Source of the DNA: Roseovarius sp. TE539
GTDB taxonomy: Bacteria > Pseudomonadota > Alphaproteobacteria > Rhodobacterales > Rhodobacteraceae
Direction: 5' to 3'
Length of the DNA: 42,658 bases
NCBI RefSeq assembly: GCF_003298505.1
Contig: NZ_QNGB01000029.1
Location: 1-42,658 of the forward strand
Below the pieces are notes generated by a model. The model ran no database searches. It was not told the origin of the DNA and saw only the letters and a list, made by a program, of their open reading frames with translations. The first letter of the stretch is position 1. Every line of letters starts with the position of its first letter. Made by a program: the position numbers and the translations under genes. Shown one piece after another: positions 35,644-42,658 of the stretch.

Positions 35644-37230
35644 TCAATCCGCGACTTCGAAAATCGGCAGCGTGGTGTCTCCGCGCGTCGTTTCCGTGTC
35701 GCCGGCCCCCGGGACGCCGCTCAATTCCAGCGTCGCTTCGCGAAGCAGCAGGTCACGGTCCGATTCGCCCGGGGCAAAGACCGCCCTCGCCCCCGAGTCC
35801 ATCGAATCAAGTGCCATCGTGTACCATTGCACCGAAAGATCGGGGCGCTCCGGGGTGCCATAGCCATGTGCCAGGTGATGGCCGACAAGCTCTCCGTAGG
35901 GTTTTTCGCCCAGTGCCACCAGAAGCAGGGCCGAGCCCATTGCCGTTGCCATGTCCTCGGACCTGTAACCGGCGCCGAGGCAGATCCGCGCCGACGTGAT
36001 CATCTGGGCCGGATCCATCCCGCTTTCCACGACATAGCCGCCGACATCATTCATCACAGCGCGATGATCCTTGCTGGAAGCGGCCGTGACGAAGGGCTTG
36101 AGCTGCTTTCCGAAGGCAGCGCAGCGCGCCTCGATCTGTGCCGCGGTGGCCCCCGTCACCCTTTGCTGAAGCTCCAGCCCCGTTCCGATCGCGTGGTCGC
36201 GGGCCATGCAGAATTCGCCGCCCAGAACCGCTTTCGCCGCGGTGACGCCGGCAATCCCGGAATAGCTGTCGGTCCGCGTCGTCACCGCGCAATAATCGCC
36301 AAGGCGCTTGTTCTCGGCCTCGACCTCGAACAACGGCAGCGATTCTTCCGCTTCCCCCCGCGTCGATGCGAGATAGGTGCCGTCGTCACCCCGCGGTTCG
36401 GCATCGGCCACCGCGCAGCGGGCGCCGGCACATGCGAAACTGTCCGGCGCCGCGTTGCTGACCATGAGGTCGTTGCGGGAGTAGCCACTTGCCGTCGAGA
36501 CATAGACGAGACTCTTGCAGGCGTTGCCCTCGCACCAGAAGGTGCTGCCGCTGTCGGAGGTGTCGATGATGTAATCGGTGTCCCCGTCGCCGTTCAGATC
36601 AGCGAGCTGAATGAACCCGGCCTTCTTGACCAGTTGTTCGGCTGACGGACCCACGGCTTGCGCAACTTCATCAACACCGCGCGAAACCTCGGGTGGCAGC
36701 CCCGCATACCCACCGGTGCCGACCGCGGCGCCCGAAAGCATCCGCTCCTGTGTTTCCAGAAGGCCGCGCACGCCCTCCCGGCTGATGATCTGATTGGTCT
36801 CGTACCCGCCCGATGTGCCGCGGGCATGGGCTGAATGCAGGATCTGGGTCTGGTACGGGGTGAGCTTTCCGGTGGACGGATAGCCCATATAGGCCTGATA
36901 GCGGGAAATCGCGGCGCGCGTCTGCGGCCCCAGGACCCCGTCCACCACGCCGGCCTGGAAGCCGAAGTAGTTCAGCGAGGTCTGTGTCGTGCGCCGGGAC
37001 TGTACAACCTCGGGTGCGGCATAGGACCGGGTGCCGTGGCTGTAACTCCGGGCGCGCTGTTTCTTGCGCTTGTTGTTGCGGGCTGCCTCGTTGAGCAGGG
37101 CGCCACCGATCACCCCGGTGACAAGACCACCGAGGAACTGCCCGTCGGCCTTCGCCACCGTCGCGGATGTCATGGTCACTGCGGCGATGATCACCGCCCC
37201 GGTTGTCGAACTGAATTTGCTGAGTGGCAT
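35644..37230 (-). CDS. Secreted peptidoglycan-binding protein
   Basis: A 528-residue exported protein. Residues 1-28 are a signal peptide (MPLSKFSSTTGAVIIAAVTM...AKA|DG), followed by a Gly-rich hydrophobic stretch and a basic linker (NNKRKKQRARS). A PG_binding_1 domain follows (LNYFGFQAGVVDGVLGPQTRAAISRYQAYMG, given in parts: LNYFGFQAG, DGVLGPQTRAAISRYQ). A later ADLNGDGDTDYIIDTS segment looks like an FG-GAP or EF-hand calcium loop. The long C-terminal part is unknown and Cys-containing. GGAGG 5-6 bases before ATG 37230 fixes the start. It probably acts in the periplasm on the cell wall. Confidence 0.8.
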   Translation of the reverse strand: MPLSKFSSTTGAVIIAAVTMTSATVAKADGQFLGGLVTGVIGGALLNEAARNNKRKKQRARSYSHGTRSYAAPEVVQSRRTTQTSLNYFGFQAGVVDGVLGPQTRAAISRYQAYMGYPSTGKLTPYQTQILHSAHARGTSGGYETNQIISREGVRGLLETQERMLSGAAVGTGGYAGLPPEVSRGVDEVAQAVGPSAEQLVKKAGFIQLADLNGDGDTDYIIDTSDSGSTFWCEGNACKSLVYVSTASGYSRNDLMVSNAAPDSFACAGARCAVADAEPRGDDGTYLASTRGEAEESLPLFEVEAENKRLGDYCAVTTRTDSYSGIAGVTAAKAVLGGEFCMARDHAIGTGLELQQRVTGATAAQIEARCAAFGKQLKPFVTAASSKDHRAVMNDVGGYVVESGMDPAQMITSARICLGAGYRSEDMATAMGSALLLVALGEKPYGELVGHHLAHGYGTPERPDLSVQWYTMALDSMDSGARAVFAPGESDRDLLLREATLELSGVPGAGDTETTRGDTTLPIFEVAD

Positions 37231-37361
37231 GGTTTTCCTCCGGTTCATGGCGCTGTATCTTGCCCACAACGGCAACTATTTAAAAAGTGTAACACAGGGA
37301 ATCGCCCCTGACGGAGTCATTTTCCTGTCAAGTGCGGAATACGCTAAGGAGCACCGGCGTT

Positions 37362-38009
37362 TTGGTGGAATGGATCGCAAGCCCCGGCCTGGTGGCCTAC
37401 GAGGAGGCCGTGGCCCGAATGGAGGCCCGTGCGGCGGCCATCGCCGAAGGCCGCGCGTCCGAGGCGGTCTGGCTCCTTGAACATCCCCCGCTCTACACCG
37501 CCGGCACCAGCGCCCGGCTGGCGGACCTCACCGATCCCGGCCGCTTCCCGGTCCATCAGTCGCGGCGCGGCGGTCAATACACGTATCACGGCCCCGGACA
37601 GCGGGTGGCCTATGTCATGCTGGACGTGGGCGCGCGCGGGCGTGACGTGCGGGCCTTTGTCCGCAACCTCGAGGCATGGGTCATCGCCACGCTCGACCGT
37701 TTCAACGTGCGCGGAGAACTTCGCGAAGGCCGCGTCGGTGTCTGGGTGGTGCGCGAAGACAAGCCGCTCACGGCCGCCGGGACCCCGTCAGAAGACAAGA
37801 TCGCCGCCATCGGAATCCGCCTGCGCAAATGGATCAGCTTTCACGGCATCTCGATCAACGTGGAGCCGGATCTGGATCATTTCTCGGGTATCGTGCCCTG
37901 TGGCATCGCCGAACACGGAGTCACGTCGCTTGTCGATCTGGGCCTGCCGGTCACCATGACGGATGTGGACGTGGCACTGGAGACGACATTTCCGGAGATT
38001 TTCGGCTGA
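37362..38009 (+). CDS. lipB: Octanoyltransferase
   Basis: A 215-residue enzyme that transfers octanoyl from acyl-carrier protein to lipoyl domains, the first step of lipoate attachment. Motifs are [20 protein letters not shown], the Lys-containing [12 protein letters not shown] and the catalytic Cys in [15 protein letters not shown]. The start is uncertain: GTG 37332 is possible, but AAGGAG at 37346-37351 points to TTG 37362 or GTG 37365, which gives the usual [10 protein letters not shown]-terminus. It is divergent from the peptidoglycan-binding gene. Confidence 0.95.
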   Translation: MVEWIASPGLVAYEEAVARMEARAAAIAEGRASEAVWLLEHPPLYTAGTSARLADLTDPGRFPVHQSRRGGQYTYHGPGQRVAYVMLDVGARGRDVRAFVRNLEAWVIATLDRFNVRGELREGRVGVWVVREDKPLTAAGTPSEDKIAAIGIRLRKWISFHGISINVEPDLDHFSGIVPCGIAEHGVTSLVDLGLPVTMTDVDVALETTFPEIFG

Positions 38010-38045
38010 CGCGCCGGCGTGCAAGGCGGGGGCCGGTAATTTGCG

Positions 38046-38081
38046 AAAAACCCGCCACCCGGCCGCAACCGGAATGGCGGG
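38046..38081 (-). terminator. Intrinsic terminator of the HdeA-like gene
   Basis: On the minus strand CCCGCCA (38075-38081) pairs with TGGCGGG (38051-38057), with an inner CCGG/CCGG stem, followed by TTTTT. It lies 40 bases past the HdeA-like stop. The same hairpin could help end lipB on the plus strand. Confidence 0.75.
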
Positions 38082-38120
38082 CTGTGACGTCAGGCCCGGA
38101 CCGGCCGGGCAGCAGAGGCC

Positions 38121-38471
38121 CTAGTTTTCCTCGTCATAGCCGGGCTTGCGATAATCCGCGGTATCCGCTTCCGGGTTTGCCTCGCAATAGTCGATCATCG
38201 CGACGATCATGTCACGCCCGCGGGCGTCTGCGCGCTCCTGCTCCCGGCCGGTTTCCAGATCTTCCATGCCTTCGGTCATGTCGCCCGTCTGGTCCGACAT
38301 CTCGTCGTCGCCGCGCGCTTCGTCGCGCTGCTCCATGCGGCCGGTTTCCAGCCCTTCGACCGCCTCCGAGACGGTCATTTCCATGAAATCGGCGCAGGGC
38401 ATTGCGGCGGCAGGTTGGGCCGCCATGGTGACAAACCCGACGATCGCGGTTGTTCTCATCAGATACGTCAT
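38121..38471 (-). CDS. HdeA-like secreted protein with a duplicated acidic unit
   Basis: A 116-residue exported protein. The signal peptide ends near AAAM|PCADF. The N-terminal PCADFMEMTVSEAVEG and the C-terminal MIVAMIDYCEANPEADT carry two cysteines in an arrangement like the HdeA acid-stress chaperones (one disulfide). Between them a charged insert holds two near-identical units, EGLETGRMEQRDEARG and EDLETGREQERADARG, absent from ordinary HdeA. AAGGAG lies 6 bases before ATG 38471. A role in periplasmic protein protection is inferred from the family resemblance only. Confidence 0.65.
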   Translation of the reverse strand: MTYLMRTTAIVGFVTMAAQPAAAMPCADFMEMTVSEAVEGLETGRMEQRDEARGDDEMSDQTGDMTEGMEDLETGREQERADARGRDMIVAMIDYCEANPEADTADYRKPGYDEEN

Positions 38472-38691
38472 TTCAAACTCCTTAAAACACCGGCTTCTCG
38501 ACCGGCGGCGTCATGCCGTCCGCGTTGAAGCCTTGACGCGTACGTAAGAAGGCCGGGAGGATGCGTCACCCCCCGGGGGGGTGTTCTCAAAAAATCGTGA
38601 GACTCCCTTGCATTCGCTAACCGGATTAGGTTTTTTATCTTTTAAATCAGCGTTTTCATCCACCTTGGTGGCGGCAGGTCGGGGGGCAGGG
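38472..38691. other. Intergenic region with a near-perfect C/G palindrome
   Basis: It contains CACCCCCC / GGGGGGGTG (38567-38583), a near-perfect palindrome with one unpaired G, followed by AAAAAA, and an AT-rich patch (ATTAGGTTTTTTATCTTTTA region, about 38625-38650). It should hold the promoter of the HdeA-like gene (minus strand). No exact -35/-10 can be assigned. Confidence 0.4.
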
Positions 38692-39498
38692 TTACTGAAC
38701 CTCGACCGCGCGGAACAGGCTGCGGCTGTGTCCCTCGCGCACGCGGTCGCGCAGGGTGTCCCCCCCGAAATCATAGCGAAACCCGGCCGACAGATCGTTG
38801 TACCCGCTGATATCACGGTAGTCGTCCAGTGCGTGCCCCCAGTCCAGAAAGAAACTCAACGGCCGCCGCCCGATCGCCACCTCGAAGCCGAAACTTGCGA
38901 TCTCGCCATCCGGATCCGCCTGAAGCCCGCCGCGGAAAAGGAAATCCTCGCGGTACCACCATGTCACCTCGCCAAGGCCGAAGGCACCGAAATCCTCGCG
39001 CCCGGCGACATTGTCGGTCACGCCCTGAACCCCGCCCACGAGGCGCAGGTCGAACATCCTGTGGAACCGTTCGTAAACGCCTGCCACCTCGATCGAGGTC
39101 TCGTGATCGCCGGCGTAATTCACCCGCGCGCCAAGTCCGTGGCGCCCGTCCGGCCTGTCCTTCATCCAAAGGGCCTCGACTCCGATGTCGGGATGCTCCA
39201 GCGATACGCTCTCGCTGTCCGCGAACAGGTCCAGGCCCACATCGCGGAAGCCGCCGAACACCGCCAGTCTCGATAGCCCCGCAATCCCGGGATCGGCGAT
39301 CCCGTAACGCAGCCGCAGGATGTCATTGTCGCGATCATTCACCGTCTCCCGCGCGTGATACGCGACAGACAAGTCCTTTTGCAGCCGTTTCCCGGTCGGT
39401 TCCGCCCCCGCGGTCGCCCCCGCGACGGCCAGAGATACGGCGCAGAGCGCCGCCGGTACGGCCCGCCCCGCTGCGAGCCGGAAACTCCTCGATATCAT
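38692..39498 (-). CDS. Probable outer-membrane or periplasmic beta-barrel protein, unknown
   Basis: A 268-residue exported protein. The signal peptide covers about residues 1-31 (MISRSFRLAAGRAVPAALCA...AGA|EP). The mature part consists of alternating amphipathic strands with aromatic residues (RLAVFGGFRDVGLDLFADSES, GEVTWWYREDFLFRGGLQ) and ends with RSLFRAVEVQ, not the usual terminal Phe. The pattern suggests a beta-barrel of 10-12 strands, but no family is recognised. ATG 39498 is chosen because it opens the signal peptide; longer in-frame starts are poorer. Confidence 0.65.
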   Translation of the reverse strand: MISRSFRLAAGRAVPAALCAVSLAVAGATAGAEPTGKRLQKDLSVAYHARETVNDRDNDILRLRYGIADPGIAGLSRLAVFGGFRDVGLDLFADSESVSLEHPDIGVEALWMKDRPDGRHGLGARVNYAGDHETSIEVAGVYERFHRMFDLRLVGGVQGVTDNVAGREDFGAFGLGEVTWWYREDFLFRGGLQADPDGEIASFGFEVAIGRRPLSFFLDWGHALDDYRDISGYNDLSAGFRYDFGGDTLRDRVREGHSRSLFRAVEVQ

Positions 39499-39747
39499 AC
39501 GCAGATTCCCCCAGAAACGCACGCCTGTCCTGACTACGGACAAGGATTGTCCGGAGTCAACGCTTCCGGGCGTGCATCGGTGCAATCCACCTGCCGGATG
39601 CGGCGGGGTCGCAACGTTGCGGCCCGTCCGGAGCGTCCGCGAACGTCAGCCCCGCAGCGGTGCCCCGCGGTGCGCTCCGGTTGTCGAGGCCGGGTCTTGC
39701 GGGGCCGGCCGGCGGCCGGGACGGACGGGGGGGTGCGACAAAATTCT

Positions 39748-39761
39748 TTGATCCACGTCAA
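39748..39761 (+). promoter_or_regulatory. FNR/FnrL-type box upstream of ctaD
   Basis: TTGATCCACGTCAA matches the FNR consensus TTGAT-N4-ATCAA at 9 of 10 fixed positions. It lies 9 bases upstream of the ctaD -35 box, centred about 50 bases before the expected start. FnrL controls respiratory genes by oxygen in Rhodobacteraceae; the direction of control here is not evident. Confidence 0.6.
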
Positions 39762-39770
39762 ACTCCCGCA

Positions 39771-39799
39771 TTGCCCGCACCGCCGCGTCATTCTAGAAC
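39771..39799 (+). promoter_or_regulatory. ctaD promoter
   Basis: TTGCCC (39771-39776) and TAGAAC (39794-39799) are separated by exactly 17 bases, giving a start near 39806 and a leader of about 60 bases. The whole 39499-39868 spacer holds no gene; the 5' half shows only GC-rich sequence. Confidence 0.5.
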
Positions 39800-39868
39800 A
39801 ATAGAGGATCACGTGCGCGTTACCCCCTTTCACGGTCCGCGCGCCGCAACACTCAGCAGGAGGCAACA

Positions 39869-41542
39869 ATGGCAGACGCAGCCATTCACGGCCACGACGA
39901 CCACGACGAGCGTGGTTTCTTCACCCGGTGGTTCATGTCCACGAACCACAAGGATATCGGTATTCTGTACCTCGTCACCTCGGCGTTCGTCGGCCTGATC
40001 GCGGTTCTCTTCACCGTCTACATGCGCCTGGAACTGATGGAGCCGGGCGTGCAGTACATGTGCCTCGAAGGGGCGCGCTTCACCGCCGCGGCGGCGGGCG
40101 AATGTACCCCCAACGGCCACCTCTGGAACGTCATGATCACCTATCACGGGGTCCTGATGATGTTCTTCGTGGTGATCCCGGCGCTTTTCGGTGGCTTCGG
40201 CAACTACTTCATGCCGCTGCAGATCGGCGCGCCCGACATGGCCTTCCCGCGCATGAACAACCTCAGCTTCTGGCTCTACGTGGCCGGTACGTCGCTTGGG
40301 GTTGCCTCGCTGCTGGCGCCGGGCGGCAACGGGCAGCTTGGCTCGGGTGTGGGCTGGGTGCTCTATCCGCCGCTCTCGACCAACGAGGCCGGCATGTCGA
40401 TGGATCTCGCGATCTTCGCCGTGCACGTCTCGGGCGCCTCCTCGATCCTTGGCGCGATCAACATGATCACCACCTTCCTGAACATGCGCGCGCCGGGCAT
40501 GACGCTCTTCAAGGTGCCGCTCTTCTCGTGGTCGATCTTTGTCACCGCATGGCTGATCCTGCTGGCTCTGCCGGTGCTCGCCGGCGCCATCACCATGCTG
40601 CTGACCGACCGCAACTTCGGCACCACCTTCTTTGATCCGGCAGGCGGTGGCGATCCGGTGCTCTACCAGCACATCCTGTGGTTCTTCGGCCACCCGGAGG
40701 TCTACATCATCATCCTGCCGGGCTTCGGCATCATCTCCCACGTGATCGCCACCTTCTCGCGCAAGCCGATCTTCGGCTACCTGCCGATGGTCTGGGCGCT
40801 GATCGCGATCGGGGGGCTGGGCTTCGTCGTCTGGGCGCACCACATGTACACCGTGGGCATGAGCCTGACGCAGCAGTCTTACTTCATGCTCGCCACGATG
40901 GTGATCGCCGTGCCCACCGGCGTGAAGGTGTTCTCGTGGATCGCCACCATGTGGGGCGGGTCGGTCGAGTTCAAGACGCCGATGCTCTGGGCCTTCGGGT
41001 TCCTGTTCCTGTTCACCGTGGGCGGCGTCACCGGCATCGTGCTCAGCCAGGCGGGCGTGGACCGCGCCTATCACGATACCTATTACGTGGTGGCGCATTT
41101 CCATTACGTGATGAGCCTGGGCGCCGTCTTTGCCATCTTTGCCGGGATCTATTTCTACTTCGGCAAGATGACCGGGCGGCAATATCCCGAATGGGCCGGC
41201 AAGCTGCATTTCTGGACGATGTTCATCGGCTCGAACCTGACCTTCTTCCCGCAGCACTTCTTGGGCCGGCAGGGCATGCCGCGCCGCTACATCGACTACC
41301 CCGAGGCGTTCGCGCTGTGGAACTGGTGGTCCTCGGTGGGCGCGTTCATCGCCTTTGCCAGCTTCGTGTTCTTCTTCGGCGTGGTGTTCTACTCGCTCTT
41401 CCGCGGGGCCAAGGTCACCGAGGCGAACTACTGGAACGAATATGCCGACACGCTGGAATGGACGGTCTCGTCCCCGCCGCCCGAACACACGTTCGAGCAG
41501 TTGCCGAAGCGTGAAGACTGGGACAAGCAGCCCGCCCACTGA
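39869..41542 (+). CDS. ctaD: Cytochrome c oxidase subunit I (aa3 type)
   Basis: A 557-residue catalytic subunit of the proton-pumping aa3 oxidase, with 12 membrane helices. Haem and CuB ligands are visible: His93 (TYHG), His275 with cross-linked Tyr279 (GHPEVY), His324/His325 (VWAHHMY), and His410/His412 ([10 protein letters not shown]). D-channel residues (Asp123 in [12 protein letters not shown]) and K-channel Lys353 are present, so it is an A1-type proton pump. As in many Rhodobacteraceae it stands apart from the ctaCBGE genes. AGGAGG precedes the ATG. It has its own promoter with an FNR-like site and a strong terminator, so it is a single-gene transcript. Confidence 0.99.
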   Translation: MADAAIHGHDDHDERGFFTRWFMSTNHKDIGILYLVTSAFVGLIAVLFTVYMRLELMEPGVQYMCLEGARFTAAAAGECTPNGHLWNVMITYHGVLMMFFVVIPALFGGFGNYFMPLQIGAPDMAFPRMNNLSFWLYVAGTSLGVASLLAPGGNGQLGSGVGWVLYPPLSTNEAGMSMDLAIFAVHVSGASSILGAINMITTFLNMRAPGMTLFKVPLFSWSIFVTAWLILLALPVLAGAITMLLTDRNFGTTFFDPAGGGDPVLYQHILWFFGHPEVYIIILPGFGIISHVIATFSRKPIFGYLPMVWALIAIGGLGFVVWAHHMYTVGMSLTQQSYFMLATMVIAVPTGVKVFSWIATMWGGSVEFKTPMLWAFGFLFLFTVGGVTGIVLSQAGVDRAYHDTYYVVAHFHYVMSLGAVFAIFAGIYFYFGKMTGRQYPEWAGKLHFWTMFIGSNLTFFPQHFLGRQGMPRRYIDYPEAFALWNWWSSVGAFIAFASFVFFFGVVFYSLFRGAKVTEANYWNEYADTLEWTVSSPPPEHTFEQLPKREDWDKQPAH

Positions 41543-41564
41543 GCGGCTGACACATGACCCCGCG

Positions 41565-41593
41565 AAAGGCCCCGGCATTGCCCGGGGCCTTTT
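41565..41593 (+). terminator. Intrinsic terminator of ctaD
   Basis: An 11-bp perfect stem AAAGGCCCCGG / CCGGGGCCTTT with a CATTGC loop runs into a TTTT tract, 22 bases after the ctaD stop. It is partly symmetrical (A-run on the other strand). Confidence 0.9.
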
Positions 41594-41696
41594 GCCGTTT
41601 GGCATCGGCCCATTGCGCCCGTGCCGCATGGCTGCGTAAACTCGGCCTCAACCACACCCGCCGCAGGATCGGGGCCGGGGCGCGAAAGGGGCAGCG

Positions 41697-42535
41697 ATGA
41701 ACAACCACCTTTACTATGGCGACAACCTCGCGGTGCTGCGTGACGAGATCGCGGACGAAAGCGTTGACCTCGTCTATCTCGACCCGCCGTTCAACTCCAA
41801 CGCCTCCTACAACGTGCTGTTTCGCGGGCCGTCGGGGAACGAGAGCGCGGCGCAGATCGAGGCGTTCGACGATACATGGCACTGGACCGATGCCGCCGAG
41901 GAGGCATTCGGCGAGGTGCTACGCTCAGGGAACGGGGCGGCGGCGGAGATGCTGCGCGCGATGCGGTCCTTCCTGGGTGAGAATGACATGATGGCGTACC
42001 TGACCATGATGGCCGTGCGGCTGCTGGAACTGCACCGGGTGCTGAAGCCCACCGGCAGCCTCTACCTGCACTGCGACCCGACGGCGAGCCATTACCTGAA
42101 GATATTGCTGGATGCGATTTTCGGGGCGTCCTATTTCCGAAGTGAAATATCGTGGCGTCGCACAACAGGCCATAACGATGCGAAACAAGGTCGGCAAATA
42201 TACGGAAGTGTTCGTGACATCATATTTTTCTACACGAAGTCAAACGATTGGACTTGGAATTGGCAGTATATGCCTTACTCGAAAGACTATATCGAACCGT
42301 TTTATAAGAAAAGCGATAGCAAAGGTCGCCGTTATCAATTGGATAATCTGACCGCTGCCAAAGCAGGTGGCGACACAAAGTATGAATGGCGTGCAAAGCG
42401 ACCACTTGGTGGCGAATGGCAAACTGATCGTGATGACGAGTATTTAAACCCAAAGGACAATTGGGAATACATTGGAAACACGCCGTATTCTGGTAGAATT
42501 TGGGCTTATAATAAAGAGAAAATGCTCAAACTAGA
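41697..42535 (+). pseudogene. DNA methyltransferase (N6-adenine/N4-cytosine, type III-like), truncated by an IS
   Basis: The start MNNHLYYGDNLAVLRDEIA and the catalytic motif LVYLDPPFNSN (D-P-P-F, motif IV) identify a beta-class amino-methyltransferase. LHRVLKPTGSLYLHCDPTASHYLK follows, and then FRSEISWRRTTGHNDAKQG and RLIWAYNKEKMLKL-like sequence (residues ~270-283, SGRIWAYNKEKM). Normal relatives continue for another 100-300 residues, including the SAM-binding motif I. Here the frame reads out of the gene after about 42530 and stops at 42560 inside the IS481-type element. Bases 41697-42110 are GC-rich like the host, while 42120-42530 are clearly AT-richer, so the gene looks mosaic. Probably inactive in this copy. 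Confidence 0.85.
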
Positions 42536-42658
42536 TGTTCCGTCCCGGATGATCACATAGCCCCTCGTCGATCCGCGCTTTTCATGGCACGATCTGTTTT
42601 GAACGAGGTGCGAGACGGGAGATCGGCATGCTGATCAAGCTTCACAGCCAAGCGACGA
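42536..42658 (+). mobile_element. IS481-family element, left end and transposase start
   Basis: From about 42536 the sequence (starting TGTTCCGTCCCGG) is unrelated to the methyltransferase. ATG 42628 opens a frame MLIKLHSQAT, the standard N-terminus of a common Rhodobacteraceae IS481-family transposase. The window ends after 10 codons. The exact left boundary is uncertain by several bases because the other inverted repeat is not visible. Confidence 0.75.

Noticed and set aside
38567..38583. CACCCCCC/GGGGGGGTG palindrome as an operator
   Set aside because: It is low-complexity C/G sequence with no second copy in the window; reported only as part of the intergenic description.
39830..41629. 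599-codon minus-strand frame opposite ctaD
   Set aside because: Strongly charged, His/Glu/Arg-rich shadow of the hydrophobic CtaD sequence; no start signal or domain.
1..42658. CRISPR arrays, prophage or integrative-element core genes, rRNA operons
   Set aside because: No regularly spaced repeats, integrases, phage structural genes or rRNA were seen on either strand.

Overview
The window is about 42.7 kb of GC-rich, densely coding chromosomal DNA from an alphaproteobacterium, most likely a marine member of the Rhodobacteraceae (Roseobacter group). The reasons are the gene content (a Rhizobium-type L-asparaginase, SerB/SerC/SerA around a serC-type leader, an IalB-RlmN pair, a stand-alone aa3 oxidase subunit I, a Hint_2 protein and a relative of the DMSP lyase DddP), an intergenic repeat I recognise from this family, and overall base composition. 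Both ends lie inside insertion sequences: the left edge carries the last 35 codons of an IS5-family transposase and the right edge the first codons of an IS481-family transposase. The window may therefore be a contig that ended at repeated IS copies.

Layout. 0.1-9.6 kb: a translationally coupled dapE / GT-A glycosyltransferase / rnr operon, a Hint-domain protein, a small conserved gene, dapD, a PLP-dependent dehydratase and a LOG-type nucleotidase. 9.7-13.2 kb: IalB, rlmN, a predicted amidoligase and a class I glutamine amidotransferase, all on the minus strand; the last two form a tight pair that probably makes or processes an unknown amide-linked metabolite. 13.3-18.4 kb: L-asparaginase and a complete serine pathway, with serB divergent from serC-serA and a structured leader before serC. 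18.6-27.3 kb: two unknown membrane genes, then an M20 amidohydrolase, an Opp/Dpp-type peptide ABC transporter with a fused double ATPase, and an AlkX/YcaQ-type DNA glycosylase, mostly joined by ATGA overlaps. 27.4-30.5 kb: an SDR dehydrogenase, a PHP-domain phosphoesterase and a CDF zinc exporter.

30.7-33.9 kb: a LysR regulator divergent from a two-gene unit, an Fe(II)/2-oxoglutarate dioxygenase related to the HalD/BesD halogenases and a DddP-like M24 protein. The second keeps every metal ligand of DddP but lacks its proposed catalytic base, so it probably belongs to an undescribed catabolic pathway. 34-39.5 kb: a small repeat-bearing protein, a cupin, tRNA-Leu(GAG), a secreted peptidoglycan-binding protein, lipB, an HdeA-like secreted protein with a duplicated acidic unit, and a probable outer-membrane protein. 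39.7-41.6 kb: ctaD with an FNR-like box, a good promoter and a strong terminator. 41.7-42.66 kb: a DNA methyltransferase whose two halves differ sharply in base composition and which is cut off by the IS481 element.

The best candidates for something new are the LysR/dioxygenase/DddP-like cluster, the amidoligase-amidotransferase pair, and the mosaic, IS-interrupted methyltransferase.
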